In this document: positions 8,510-19,643 of the stretch, piece by piece | Numbering within the stretch: position 1 is the stretch's first letter | Layout: every line of letters starts with the position of its first letter | Assembly: GCA_964473525.1 (NCBI GenBank) | Contig: CAYYPK010000002.1 | Span: 248,001 to 312,000 of the forward strand | Direction: 5' to 3' | Length of the DNA stretch: 64,000 nt | From: GCA-2687025 sp964473525 | GTDB lineage: Bacteria; Poribacteria; WGA-4E; GCA-2687025 | Program-made: the position numbers and the translations under genes | Notes under the pieces: generated by a model | The model's input: only the letters and a program-made list of their open reading frames with translations | Database searches by the model: none | Told to the model about the DNA's origin: nothing

Positions 8510-9061
8510 ATGTCAGATCGGGAAGGCGCGCGTCGGGTCGGTCACCGACGCGCTTCGCGTCAGCGCCGGGCGCCGCTCAACATCGGCGTCGCTCCGACCA
8601 TCCGCCTGAGCGAGGAGCTCGCGCGCGGCGCGGCGGACGTTGACTGGCAGCCGGGCGTCGCCGCAGCGGACATCCCACGCGTTGGCGCCGCGAAGCCTCC
8701 CGTCAGAAGACCCACCGCCGCTCTCGCCCCGCTGCGAAGCGCAGGTCACAGCCTGGTGCCGTTCGCGTCACGCAACGCGGCGCTTGCCGCTCCGTTTACG
8801 CGGTCCACGGAATTCGCGCGGAAGTCGAAGCGCCGGTGTTCGCTGCTTTTGGGCGCTGCATCCATATCATTCGCACTGGCGTTCTATACGCCCATCGCGG
8901 TGCTCGCGGCGCTGGCGTGCGCCGCGGTTGCCATGGTGGAGCTTCGGTCGGGCTGGGCGCGGATCTCCCCGTCCGCGCATGGCATGGCCGCCGCCTCTCT
9001 GGCTCTGTCCGCCGCAGCGGTGGTGACCCAGGCCGCCGGCTGGCTTCTGCACGCGCGGTGA
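8510..9061 (+). CDS. Small membrane protein with two C-terminal helices (DUF4190-like)
   Basis: A 183-residue protein with no recognised catalytic motif. Residues 1-105 are basic, Pro/Ala/Arg-rich and probably disordered. Residues about 110-135 (LLGAASISFALAFYTPIAVLAALACAAVAMV) and 155-178 (MAAASLALSAAAVVTQAAGWLL) form two hydrophobic segments separated by ELRSGWARISPSAHG. This pattern of a helix, an El/Gly-rich loop with a late His, then another helix resembles DUF4190-type proteins. The ATG has GGGAGG about nine bases upstream and a promoter-like sequence at 8433. Function is unknown. The next gene lies 126 bases downstream on the same strand. Confidence 0.55.
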   Translation: MSDREGARRVGHRRASRQRRAPLNIGVAPTIRLSEELARGAADVDWQPGVAAADIPRVGAAKPPVRRPTAALAPLRSAGHSLVPFASRNAALAAPFTRSTEFARKSKRRCSLLLGAASISFALAFYTPIAVLAALACAAVAMVELRSGWARISPSAHGMAAASLALSAAAVVTQAAGWLLHAR

Positions 9062-9187
9062 CGCCGCTAGGGCCGGTGACTCGCCTTTCCGCGACCGACC
9101 CAGCTAAACTCTCAGCACGGGCAGCCCGTTCAAGTAAGACGCGGCCGCTTCGACAACCGATCGGCCATCGACACCCGGGAACCTGAT

Positions 9188-10345
9188 ATGCGGACCCAAA
9201 TCGGCGAGACGAGTCGGACGACAAAGGGCTCGCGCGCCGCTGTCATCACCTCCCTGACGCTGCATGTCGCAGCGGGCATCCTGGTCGCGATCCTTCTTGT
9301 GATGAAGACGGACGTCTACCAGGCGCTGGAGGCGATGGACATCGTGTGGATGGACGCGCTCGAGGAGCCACAGCAGGTCAAGCGGCGCCTGAAGATGAAG
9401 GTCGAGCGGCGCCTAGCCGACCCCGACACCCTGATGGAGCGGGCGCGCAACCCGTTGACCGATATCCGGGAGCGGCCCGACCGCCTCGTAATCGAGGATA
9501 CGCAGCACAATCTGGAGATCGAACCACTCATGACGGCGGCGGACCTGGACATGTCCACGGACGTCACGTTGGTGGAACGGACGGGTTCCATGCTCGGCGT
9601 CCCGGGCGGGAAGGGACAGGCGAGCGGGCGGACTGGGCCGAAGCCTGGGCCCGGCCGGCTCCGCGACGGAGGGGGCGGCGGCACCGGCTTATTTGGCGGA
9701 GGCGGAGGCGGCGACCCACTCGACATCATCGACTTCCTGCGCAGCCGAGGCGACGGTGGCCGCATCGTGTACGTGCTCGATGTGTCAGCAAGCATGGGAG
9801 CGGCTGGGCTGCACAAGCTTGGACTCGCCAAGGAGTCGCTCGTGGACCACATCTACCTGCTGAGCGAGCAGGACGAGTTCAATATCGTGACGTTCTCCAG
9901 CCAGATTTCGCGCATGCAACCCAAGGCCATTGCCGCATCGGGCGAGAACCTGGGCAAGGCGGAGGCCTACCTGGATCGCTTCTCGCTGGGCAATATCGCC
10001 GGGAATCTTGGCACGAACACGTTAGGCGCCCTCACGACCGCCTTTGGCATGGCTCCCGATGTCGTCGTGTTGCTCACGGACGGAGTGCCGACCAGCGGCC
10101 AGGGCACCGTGGTCGAGACGGACCCGGACAGGATCATCCGCGCCGCCCGCGCGAGCAACCGCACGGATGCCGCGCTGTTCATCGTCGGACTCGAGATCGA
10201 CAACCTGGGCGGCCCCGGCGAGCTGCTCCTGAAGCAGTTGGCGGAGAACACCGGTGGCAAGGTGAAGTTTGTTGGTCGGAGCGATCTGCTGCTATACAAG
10301 GACAAGATGGCGTCAGCGCGTCCCGAACCAACCCTCCCGAACTAG
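9188..10345 (+). CDS. Membrane-anchored von Willebrand factor A domain protein
   Basis: A 385-residue protein with a single N-terminal membrane helix (about residues 19-39, preceded by Arg/Lys). A charged linker follows, then a glycine-rich hinge (residues 158-176), then a VWA domain to the end. The metal-ion-dependent adhesion site is intact: DVSASMG (D198, S200, S202), with a later T and the VVLLTDGVPTSG strand. The N-in helix followed by a periplasmic domain resembles the TonB/BatA-type layout. Proteins like this bind partners through a divalent cation; partner and process are unknown. It is followed nine bases later by a small gene of unknown function. Confidence 0.85.
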   Translation: MRTQIGETSRTTKGSRAAVITSLTLHVAAGILVAILLVMKTDVYQALEAMDIVWMDALEEPQQVKRRLKMKVERRLADPDTLMERARNPLTDIRERPDRLVIEDTQHNLEIEPLMTAADLDMSTDVTLVERTGSMLGVPGGKGQASGRTGPKPGPGRLRDGGGGGTGLFGGGGGGDPLDIIDFLRSRGDGGRIVYVLDVSASMGAAGLHKLGLAKESLVDHIYLLSEQDEFNIVTFSSQISRMQPKAIAASGENLGKAEAYLDRFSLGNIAGNLGTNTLGALTTAFGMAPDVVVLLTDGVPTSGQGTVVETDPDRIIRAARASNRTDAALFIVGLEIDNLGGPGELLLKQLAENTGGKVKFVGRSDLLLYKDKMASARPEPTLPN

Positions 10346-10354
10346 CCGCCGCGC

Positions 10355-10717
10355 ATGCGTATCCTGCCGCACATCACAGACCGTGATCTTGCCCTGACAC
10401 AGGACGAGATCGTCGCGTTGCAGCGGCGCGACCTGAACATCCTCGACCGGTACGGCTCCGCGTTCCTCGAGCAGGCGAACCACGCGGCGCGGGAGTTGGG
10501 CGTAAGACCCATCGTCATGTGCAACGTCGCCACCGAGGACGTGCGACCGGCGCCGCTGGACTGGGAGGGCAAGGCGAACGCCGCATCGCTGCATCCCGCG
10601 GTGTACGAGGCTGCCCGGACGGCGCTCGCCGCCGCCGATGCCGCCACGGAAGTCGTTGCCCTCATGTACCACCCCGACCGCGATGTCCTGGCCGTTTACA
10701 CGGTGCGTCCCGACTGA
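10355..10717 (+). CDS. Conserved-looking small cytoplasmic protein of unknown function
   Basis: A 120-residue soluble protein with no signal peptide or membrane helix and no family I recognise. It opens MRILPHITDRDLALTQDEIVAL, has predicted helices to about residue 50, then a strand (RPIVMCNVATED) and a closing strand pair (VVALMYHPDRDVLAVYTV). The mixed helix/strand composition and normal codon use argue that it is real. It starts nine bases after the VWA gene, probably in the same transcript. Confidence 0.55.
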   Translation: MRILPHITDRDLALTQDEIVALQRRDLNILDRYGSAFLEQANHAARELGVRPIVMCNVATEDVRPAPLDWEGKANAASLHPAVYEAARTALAAADAATEVVALMYHPDRDVLAVYTVRPD

Positions 10718-10742
10718 GCCGGCCTCCAGTCTGCCTGCGGTG

Positions 10743-10748
10743 TATAAC
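10743..10748 (+). promoter_or_regulatory. Candidate -10 element
   Basis: TATAAC, 33 bases upstream of the GTG start of the DUF255 gene, in a locally AT-richer patch. No convincing -35 is visible at 16-18 bases. Confidence 0.3.
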
Positions 10749-10781
10749 TGCAATGCACCCAGCACACCGGAGGATCCGCGA

Positions 10782-12845
<2,064 letters not shown>

Positions 12846-12921
12846 CCCACCATGGGCGCGGGGGCGCCCGTACAGAGCCCTCGCGCCGCGCCAATTCGGT
12901 GACGACCGGCCGCGCCGGTGG

Positions 12922-12927
12922 TATACT
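12922..12927 (+). promoter_or_regulatory. Candidate -10 element
   Basis: TATACT, 29 bases upstream of the Gfo/Idh/MocA start, in the gap after the DUF255 gene. A similar GTATACTC occurs before the small gene at 36124. No strong -35 accompanies it. Confidence 0.35.
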
Positions 12928-12956
12928 CGTCGTCGGTTCAACCAGGGAGCCGAGAC

Positions 12957-13952
12957 GTGTCCTACAAGCACGCGATACTGGGCTGCGGGCGGGTGGCTGG
13001 CGGGCACGCCAACGCGTATTCCGGGCGCGACGACGTGCGCACCGTGGCTGGGGCCGAGGTGGATCCAGACCGACGGACTGAGTTCTCTGACGCGCACGAT
13101 GTTCCCAAGATGTACGGCGACTACGGCGACCTGCTCGCCCAGGAACGTCCAGACATCGTTAGTGTGTGCACATGGCCTGGCCTGCACGCGGAGATGACCG
13201 TCGCGGCGGCCGAGAGTGGAGTCAAGGCGGTTCACTGCGAGAAGCCGATGGCGGTGTCGCTACGGGAGTGCCGCGAGATGGTCGCGGCGTGCGACGCCAA
13301 CGACGCCAAACTCGTGATAGGCCACCAGCACAGATGGGACGGCAACGCAAACATCGCGCTGGAACTGGTCGACGAGGGCGCTATCGGCGACTTGCAGTGG
13401 ATCTACGGGTACTGCGGCAGTCGCGACCTGCTGGCGAACGGCACGCACGTCGTCGATCTGGTGCGTTTTCTGGTTGGAGATTCGCCTGCGCGGATGGTCA
13501 TGGGGCAAATCGATCGCCCTGAACCTAAGATCGACTTCGGGCATGAAGTGGAACACAGCGCCGTCGCGCACATCTACTTCGAGAACGGCGTGCGCGCTTT
13601 CATTGAGCAGGGCGACGTCGCGCCGCCTCCGTACGCGTTCCAACTCATAGGAACCGCCGGGTCCATTTCCCTGAACGCCCCCGATGGGTACGGGATGCGG
13701 GTCATCACGTCGGACGGCGAGCAGGATGTCGAAGTACCGGCGGTCAACGCCAAGCGCGCCGAGGTCGACGCTCTTCTGGCCTGGCTCGACGGCGGCCAAC
13801 CACACCCGTGTCGTGGCGAGAACGCCGTGAAGACGCACGAGATTCTGATGTCGGTGTACGAGTCGTCCAGACGCCACGGGGCGATCCGCCTTCCGCTGGA
13901 CACCGACGAGTTCCCACTGCTGCGCATGATCCAAGACGGCGATATACGTTGA
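12957..13952 (+). CDS. Gfo/Idh/MocA-family NAD(P)-dependent oxidoreductase
   Basis: A 331-residue cytoplasmic dehydrogenase. It begins with a Rossmann beta-alpha-beta fingerprint (HAILGCGRVAGGHANAY), has the family CEKPMAVS motif (Lys of the EKP), and continues with the C-terminal mixed-sheet domain. The HQHRWDGNANIALELVDEGAIG and NGTHVVDLVRFLVGD blocks are typical; the latter supplies the catalytic-region His. Members oxidise or reduce sugars, inositols and related polyols; the substrate cannot be read from sequence. The GTG start at 12957 is preceded by GGGAG and by a TATACT. The TGA stop overlaps the TTG start of the next gene (TTGA). Confidence 0.92.
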   Translation: MSYKHAILGCGRVAGGHANAYSGRDDVRTVAGAEVDPDRRTEFSDAHDVPKMYGDYGDLLAQERPDIVSVCTWPGLHAEMTVAAAESGVKAVHCEKPMAVSLRECREMVAACDANDAKLVIGHQHRWDGNANIALELVDEGAIGDLQWIYGYCGSRDLLANGTHVVDLVRFLVGDSPARMVMGQIDRPEPKIDFGHEVEHSAVAHIYFENGVRAFIEQGDVAPPPYAFQLIGTAGSISLNAPDGYGMRVITSDGEQDVEVPAVNAKRAEVDALLAWLDGGQPHPCRGENAVKTHEILMSVYESSRRHGAIRLPLDTDEFPLLRMIQDGDIR

Positions 13953-15931
13953 CGGGCCTGCGTCGCGCGGCGGCGTGTGCACTCGCTGCGGCCGTGCTCC
14001 TTGTCGCTGGCTGTTCGTCGTCGGTGTACCTGCTGCCGTCGTCGGCGCGTGTCCTTGCTCCGGCGCCGACGGTTGGGTGGACGTCTGGAGGCGCCGCGGT
14101 GCGTCTCGACGCCGCTGACGGCATGCGGTTCCTCGTTCCCGTGCGCGTCACGTTCGGTGGGGCGCCCGCGAAGGTCGCGGGAGTAGGTGTGGCCGGGCTG
14201 GCCATCGTGGCGACGACGCCTCCCCACGGTTCGGGCGCCGTGGACGTACGCGTGGTCGTCGCTGCTGGCACGCCGTATGAACGACGCTTCACGCTTCCCG
14301 ACGCGTACACGTACGTGCCCTCGGCTACGGTCGAATCGGTCGACCCCGCTTACGCCGGGGACGATGGTGGCTCTGTGGTCCGTGTATCCGGCGCCGGATT
14401 CCAACCTAACATCGTGGCTCATGTGGACGGCGCGCTGGCAGCCGTCGAACGCGTGTCTGCGGCCGAGCTTGCCATCACCATGCCGCCTCGACCGCCCGGC
14501 GTCGCGGAACTCGTCCTGACGAACATGCCCGGCTCGGAAGTCGAGGACACCGTGTCCGCGGGAAGCATCACGTATCTCCCGCGAGACTACCGATACCACC
14601 TTATGGTCACGACGCGTCTGGTGGACGCGGCGACGGCGACCGTCCTGGACACCCGGCTGTTTGCCGCCGAACGACCTGTCGATTCGCCCGTGGACGTTCC
14701 CGAGGCGCGCCTGGTGGGTTCGCTGGTTGGGGATTTCGTCACGTCGCTGCCCCTGCAGCCAGTGGATCGTGAGGAAGACGCGCTGTGGATCGCAGGCGTG
14801 TCGGGCGAGGAACACGCGGGCGCGCGGCGCCTCGTAGTGCGGTCGCTCAACGACACGCTGACTGGGCGGGGGTTCGCGACGGAGCTCCGCAACGCGGCGA
14901 CGGACGAAGGCGAGACGATGGCGCCCACCGCGTTCTATCAGAACCCCGCCCTGGAAGCGGCCGCGCCGGGAACGGGCATCAAGCTGCTGACCGCGCGCGT
15001 AATCGTGGCGGACGTGATCGACCACCGTGCGCGGCGCGTCGATCCAGACCTTCCGCCAACGCCAGCCGAGGAGTGGATCGCGCGCCTGCCCGACCGGTTT
15101 GCCCAGATCAGCGAGCTCGCGGCGCTGACCCCGTCGCCCGTCAGTACGGTCATGGTCGTGCGGTCACCCGCAGCGACCGTGAGCGGCGGAGAGTCGCCGT
15201 GGGACTACGTGACGGAGGACGCCCTCGTCGCAGGTCTGTCCGCGCGCGTGCGGGTCATCGAGAAGGCGGGCGGCCCGCACGTGCGGCCAGGCTGGTCGAT
15301 GGGCGACATCTTGGGACTGCCCGACGGGTTGGCGTACACGTCGTGGTCGGAGGTCCGCCGCGCGAACGCTCAGGTCGAGGCGCTACTGCTGTACCGCCCG
15401 GACGATAGTGGGTACTACGCGCGGCTGGTGGACACGTCGACAGGCATGGTGCTGTCGTCGGCTCGGGCGCTGCCTGCCAGCGACATCTTCGCCGGGGTCG
15501 CGGAGGAGACAGCGTACGACCGCGCGGAATCGCTTCTCGAGGTGCAGCCTTGGTACACGTGGATTCCCGAGGACGCGAGAGTCGCTCTCGTCACGGAGCC
15601 AGCAGCTGGCTACGTCGACGGCTCCTGGGCGACGACCGCACGGCTGGCGCAGGACGGGCTTCTGTCCGCGCTGACCCGGGCCGGTGTCGCCGTCGCCGAA
15701 CCCATCACCGTCCTGTACCGCGATACGGCTTCCGACGACGGTCGCGCCCGGCATGCGACGGCGGCGCACGTGAACGATCCGTGGATGGAGCTGCGCCTCG
15801 CCGGGGCGACGCACGTCCTGGTTGGCGCCGTGGACGTGGGATCCGAAACCGAACCCATGGCGTGGAGCTTCCGGTTGCTGAGCGCCACCGACGGCTCCGT
15901 GGTTGGCGAATACGAGGCGTTTGAGGACTAG
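13949..15931 (+). CDS. Lipoprotein with two IPT/TIG domains
   Basis: A 660-residue exported lipoprotein. The signal sequence ends in a lipobox with the lipid-accepting cysteine at residue 22 (LLVAGC). Two immunoglobulin-like IPT/TIG modules follow at about residues 30-200: the first around VRVTFGGAPAKVAGVG, the second around ATVESVDPAYAGDDGGSVVR and GFQPNIVAHVDGALA. The remaining 450 residues are mixed alpha/beta and match no family I know. The start is taken as the TTG at 13949, which overlaps the stop of the dehydrogenase gene in a TTGA and puts the signal peptide at the very N-terminus. Coupling by re-initiation is likely. The next gene starts three bases after its stop. Confidence 0.75.
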   Translation: MTGLRRAAACALAAAVLLVAGCSSSVYLLPSSARVLAPAPTVGWTSGGAAVRLDAADGMRFLVPVRVTFGGAPAKVAGVGVAGLAIVATTPPHGSGAVDVRVVVAAGTPYERRFTLPDAYTYVPSATVESVDPAYAGDDGGSVVRVSGAGFQPNIVAHVDGALAAVERVSAAELAITMPPRPPGVAELVLTNMPGSEVEDTVSAGSITYLPRDYRYHLMVTTRLVDAATATVLDTRLFAAERPVDSPVDVPEARLVGSLVGDFVTSLPLQPVDREEDALWIAGVSGEEHAGARRLVVRSLNDTLTGRGFATELRNAATDEGETMAPTAFYQNPALEAAAPGTGIKLLTARVIVADVIDHRARRVDPDLPPTPAEEWIARLPDRFAQISELAALTPSPVSTVMVVRSPAATVSGGESPWDYVTEDALVAGLSARVRVIEKAGGPHVRPGWSMGDILGLPDGLAYTSWSEVRRANAQVEALLLYRPDDSGYYARLVDTSTGMVLSSARALPASDIFAGVAEETAYDRAESLLEVQPWYTWIPEDARVALVTEPAAGYVDGSWATTARLAQDGLLSALTRAGVAVAEPITVLYRDTASDDGRARHATAAHVNDPWMELRLAGATHVLVGAVDVGSETEPMAWSFRLLSATDGSVVGEYEAFED

Positions 15932-15934
15932 CGG

Positions 15935-16600
15935 ATGAGCAGGTCTGGCGGAGCCAGCGTCGCGGTGTGCCTCGCGGCGCTTGTGTGGGCGTGCGTCGCA
16001 TTCGCCGCGGACGAGGAATCCGGTTCGCTCACGCTGACCGGGTTTGGCCCGGAATACGCCGTCTACGTATCGCGCGTGGATGGGGCCGCGCCGAAGGCGT
16101 ACATCACGCGCGACGCTGACGGCTTGGTGACGCTTGAGTGGTCCCTGGGGGCGCCGGATGTGGTGTTCAGGCCGGAGGCGCGGACGGCCACCCTCGAAGG
16201 CCTTCCCGCCGGCGTCTACACCGTGCGCTGGTGGAACGGACAGACGCGCGCCATCGGCAAGACGCTCCTGAGCGGCGTTGGGATGGCAAAGGACGTCACC
16301 GTCGCCGCAGGCGCGCGGCATCTGTCGCTGGCGCCACCTGAAGGGGTCGTCGCGCCCACGCGGCTCAACGTGGTGTGGGGCGAGATCGGCTCCCCCGGTG
16401 GGGTGATGGTTGCCGTCGACGACGCGTTCGTTGGTCACGCCTTCGATTCGGCGGAGCTCAGCGTCTTCGGCCTCGGCAAGGGCGCGCGGCGTGTCACCCT
16501 GACCGCGGCGGGCTACCGTCCCATCGGCTTCACCGTGTCGCTGGACGCCCGGCGGGAAAGCACGCGGTTCGTGCGATTCCAGCGCCTTGACGCCCGGTGA
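15935..16600 (+). CDS. Secreted beta-rich protein with PEGA-like C-terminus
   Basis: A 221-residue protein with a signal peptide (cleavage near VAFAADEE, residue 25). The mature part is strand-rich. Residues about 30-110 include LEGLPAGVYTVRWWNG, typical of PEGA or Ig-like modules, and residues about 160-215 (GGVMVAVDDAFVG and ARRVTLTAAGYRPIGFTVSL) closely resemble a PEGA repeat. Such modules usually occur in surface or periplasmic proteins. It follows the IPT lipoprotein by three bases and is almost certainly its partner in the same transcript. Function is unknown. Confidence 0.7.
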   Translation: MSRSGGASVAVCLAALVWACVAFAADEESGSLTLTGFGPEYAVYVSRVDGAAPKAYITRDADGLVTLEWSLGAPDVVFRPEARTATLEGLPAGVYTVRWWNGQTRAIGKTLLSGVGMAKDVTVAAGARHLSLAPPEGVVAPTRLNVVWGEIGSPGGVMVAVDDAFVGHAFDSAELSVFGLGKGARRVTLTAAGYRPIGFTVSLDARRESTRFVRFQRLDAR

Positions 16601-16602
16601 CG

Positions 16603-17460
16603 CTACACGTCGATGCGCGAACAGAACTCGGGCACGCCCGTCACCCCGATGTTGAGATGGAAAAGCGCGCCGGCTAGCTTGCCATTCTCGCTGGGGTTGT
16701 CACCCCCAGCCGTCGTGACGTACATGTCCGTGAGGTCGTCCCCGCCGAAGGTGACGCTGGACACCTTCCTCGTGGGGAAGTCGACGCCCTTGAGTTCCTC
16801 GCCGTCGCACGTGTACTTGTGCAGCTTGTAGCCGTCCCAGCGCGCGGACCAGATGTCGCCCGCAGCGTCCACGGTCATGCCGTCCGGGACGCCGCCACCT
16901 TCCGCCGTCTCGATGAGCGTGCGGCGGTTCGAGAGCGCCCCGGTCGCCTCGTCGTAGTCGTACGTGTAGACGCGACGGACGCCTGAGTCCGTGTAGTACA
17001 TCGTCTTGCGATCGGCCGTGAACCCCATGCCGTTCGAGCAGCGGACGCCCTCGACGACTGGCGTAATCGTGCCGTCTAGGTCCAGGCGGTACAGCCTGCC
17101 TAGGCCATGTTCGGTAGGCATCGTCCCGCAGAAGACGCGGCCGGCTGGGTCCGCGATGACGTCGTTGAAGCGCGACTCGCGTTCGGCGGGAATCTCGTCG
17201 ATGAGCGTCGTCATGTCGCCGTCTCGCCACAGCGCCACTGCTCCACGCGCCATGAAGAGAAGGAGCGCGCCGTCCGGCTGCACGGTGAATCCACCCACCT
17301 GCTCGCCCTCGTAGCACTGCTCGTGCTCGCCCGTGGCGGGGTCGTAGCGGAACATCCTGCCCGTCGGGATGTCCGTCCAGTAGACGCGCTTCTCCGTCGG
17401 GTGCCACAACGGATTCTCCCCCGTCACGCACTCGTAGTTGGCTACTACTCGTGGGTCCAT
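16603..17460 (-). CDS. SMP-30/gluconolactonase-family beta-propeller hydrolase
   Basis: A 285-residue cytoplasmic protein of the SMP-30/regucalcin family at normal length. Four metal ligands expected for the six-bladed propeller are in place: E15 (VTGENPLW), N99 (RFNDV), N143 (CSNGMGF) and D193 (VPDGMTVD). Relatives hydrolyse aldonolactones in sugar oxidation pathways using calcium or zinc. The ATG at 17460 was chosen over one four codons upstream because the upstream ATG is itself part of the ribosome-binding sequence (GGAGGAAA). It is convergent with the gene ending at 16600 and divergent from the FAD oxidoreductase, which fits a sugar or sugar-acid catabolic neighbourhood. Confidence 0.93.
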   Translation of the reverse strand: MDPRVVANYECVTGENPLWHPTEKRVYWTDIPTGRMFRYDPATGEHEQCYEGEQVGGFTVQPDGALLLFMARGAVALWRDGDMTTLIDEIPAERESRFNDVIADPAGRVFCGTMPTEHGLGRLYRLDLDGTITPVVEGVRCSNGMGFTADRKTMYYTDSGVRRVYTYDYDEATGALSNRRTLIETAEGGGVPDGMTVDAAGDIWSARWDGYKLHKYTCDGEELKGVDFPTRKVSSVTFGGDDLTDMYVTTAGGDNPSENGKLAGALFHLNIGVTGVPEFCSRIDV

Positions 17461-17512
17461 CGTTTCCTCCATCCGTGGGTCGGGCCGGCCACGGCACGCC
17501 GCCCGGTCTTGA

Positions 17513-17521
17513 TGCTACAAT
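17513..17521 (+). promoter_or_regulatory. Candidate extended -10 promoter
   Basis: TGCTACAAT has the TGn extension of a sigma-70 extended -10. There is no clear -35. It would start a transcript about 170 bases before the FAD oxidoreductase and lies in the divergent gap with SMP-30. Confidence 0.45.
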
Positions 17522-17699
17522 GCGCGATCTTCTGGAGCGGTCGCAAGGTGGGATGGGCTGGACTCATGTGGCGAGTGCACGCCGCGCGAGAGGCGAACTC
17601 GACGTGAACGGGCGACGGCACGCGGGCAGGACACACGCGGGGCGAGCGACTGAGCCGCCTCAGGGACGGGCCGTAACCGAACCGAAGACGGAGACCCCT

Positions 17700-19349
17700 A
17701 TGGACGCGCCATCCTGGACAGAGAGCAACGGGCGGCCACGCGAGCTGACCGCCGACGCGGTCATCGTCGGCGGCGGCACGGGCGGATGCGCTGCCGCCCT
17801 CGCGCTCGCGCGCAACGGGCACACGGTGGTGATGACCGAGGAGACGGACTGGATCGGCGGCCAGCTGACGCAGCAGGCCGTCCCGCCGGACGAGCACCCG
17901 TGGATTGAGCAGTTCGGTGGCACGCGATCGTACCGCGAATTCCGCGGGCGCGTCCGAGACTACTACCGGCGCAACTACCCGCTGACGGGCGCGGCCAGTC
18001 GGGTTGACCACCTGAATCCCGGCGCTGGCAGCGTGTCGAGACTGTGCCATGAACCGCGCGTCGCTCTGGCTGTGCTACGTGACATGCTCGCGCCGTTCGT
18101 CAGCTCGGGACGCGTGACGCTGCTGCTTGAGCGCCGGATCGTCGACGCTCACGCCACGGGTGACAGCGTCGGCGCGGTGACGGTGCGAGATCTGCGCAGC
18201 GGTCATGCCGTGGTATTGCACGCGCCGTACGTTCTCGACGCTACGGAGCTCGGCGACGTCCTGCCGCTGGCCGGCGTCGAGTACGTCGTTGGCGCGGAGG
18301 CACAGTCGGATACCGGCGAGATGCACGCTCCGTCCGACTACCAGCCCGACAACCACCAGGCGTTCACGTACTGCTTCGCGATGGACTATGTGGACGGGGC
18401 GGACCACACGATCAACAAGCCGCGCGATTACGACTTCTGGCAAGCGTACGTGCCAGACCTCACGCCAGCGTGGACCGGCAGGCAGCTCGCGCTCGAGGCC
18501 TCGCATCCCATCACGCTGGAGCCACGCCAGTACACGTTCGACCCGCCGCGCGAAGGCGCCGACGAGGCAAGCGGGCTATGGCGTTACCGACGGATCATCG
18601 ACCGCAAGAACTTCGCCGATGGCGCCTTCGGGAGCGACATCTGCCTGGTCAACTGGCCGATGAACGACTACTGGCTCGGCAACATCATGGAGGTGTCTGA
18701 CGAGGAAGCCGCCGACCATCGGGAGCGTGGGAAGCAACTCAGCCTATCGCTGCTGTATTGGCTACAGACCGAGACCCCACGGGCGGACGGCGGGGTCGGG
18801 TGGAAGGGACTGCGCCTCCGCCGCGACATCGTGGGCACTGCGGACGGACTTGCCAAGTACCCGTACGTGCGAGAGTCGCGCCGCATCCGCGCGGAGTTCA
18901 CCGTCGTGGAGGAGCACGTGGGGACCGAAGCGCGCATGGCGGCGACGGGCCTATCCCGCGAGGACGTCACGGCAGAACGGTTCCACGACTCCGTGGGCGT
19001 CGGCAGCTACCGCATCGACCTGCACCCGAGCAGCGGCGGCGACAACTACATCGACGTCAGCAGCCTGCCGTTCGAGATACCCCTCGGGTCGCTCATCCCG
19101 CAGCGCGTCGAGAACCTGATACCCGCATGCAAGAACCTGGGCGTGACGCACATAACGAACGGGTGTTACCGGCTACACCCCGTCGAGTGGAACATCGGTG
19201 AGTCAGCGGGCATGCTGGCCGCGCAGTGCCTCGACACGGGACTGTCACCGCGCGCAGTGCGGAACGAGGAAGGGCGCCTCGTGGAGTTCCAGCGGCGTCT
19301 AGCGGGGGATGGGGTCGAGATTCGGTGGCCTCGACTGTCGCCGAGGTAG
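17700..19349 (+). CDS. FAD-dependent oxidoreductase (PF12831-type)
   Basis: A 549-residue protein. The dinucleotide-binding fingerprint is near the N-terminus (AVIVGGGTGGCAAALALARN, Gly24-Gly29 region), followed by the family motif WIGGQLTQQAVP that contacts FAD. The middle carries YVLDATELGDVLPLAGVEYVVGAEA, and the C-terminus has PFEIPLGSLIPQRVENLIPA and GCYRLHPVEWNIGESAGMLA, the standard closing FAD-binding region of this group. Relatives are common in environmental bacteria with large sugar-catabolic repertoires, but the substrate is unknown. No signal peptide or Tat motif is visible. The ATG at 17700 is supported by GGAG and by the short distance to the FAD fingerprint. An open frame extends upstream without a start I can support. 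Confidence 0.9.
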   Translation: MDAPSWTESNGRPRELTADAVIVGGGTGGCAAALALARNGHTVVMTEETDWIGGQLTQQAVPPDEHPWIEQFGGTRSYREFRGRVRDYYRRNYPLTGAASRVDHLNPGAGSVSRLCHEPRVALAVLRDMLAPFVSSGRVTLLLERRIVDAHATGDSVGAVTVRDLRSGHAVVLHAPYVLDATELGDVLPLAGVEYVVGAEAQSDTGEMHAPSDYQPDNHQAFTYCFAMDYVDGADHTINKPRDYDFWQAYVPDLTPAWTGRQLALEASHPITLEPRQYTFDPPREGADEASGLWRYRRIIDRKNFADGAFGSDICLVNWPMNDYWLGNIMEVSDEEAADHRERGKQLSLSLLYWLQTETPRADGGVGWKGLRLRRDIVGTADGLAKYPYVRESRRIRAEFTVVEEHVGTEARMAATGLSREDVTAERFHDSVGVGSYRIDLHPSSGGDNYIDVSSLPFEIPLGSLIPQRVENLIPACKNLGVTHITNGCYRLHPVEWNIGESAGMLAAQCLDTGLSPRAVRNEEGRLVEFQRRLAGDGVEIRWPRLSPR

Positions 19350-19507
19350 GGCGCCACGTCGCGTCATGTCATATTGGCACGGCGCTGCGCATCTGGCATG
19401 GGTGGCAGGTCCGAGTGACACGACGACTGCCCGCGTTAGGCCCGTCGACACGCTGCCACGGGTCGGCGCGCCGCTGACGCGCGCCCGCCCACACGACCCC
19501 ATCCCAA

Positions 19508-19528
19508 CCTTCCCCTGCGAGGGGAAGG
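19508..19528. repeat. Intergenic palindrome
   Basis: A perfect 9-base inverted repeat (CCTTCCCCT / AGGGGAAGG) with a GCG loop, within CCCATCCCAACC-type flanking sequence. It resembles the short palindromic repeats scattered between genes in many GC-rich bacteria. Only this copy was found in the window. Confidence 0.6.
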
Positions 19529-19643
19529 GGCTGTGGATGCGCTTCACAAGGGCACTCAACGGTACAGACGTGGGCACGACGGGCCTATGTCCAGCACATG
19601 CGCAGGACGCTTCTGCGGAGCGTCGTTGCCTGCTCGGCGAGGT

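Noticed and set aside
13574..15025. A 483-codon minus-strand open frame over the dehydrogenase end and the IPT lipoprotein
   Set aside because: Low-complexity Arg/His-rich translation, no start context, antisense to a lipoprotein with a perfect lipobox.
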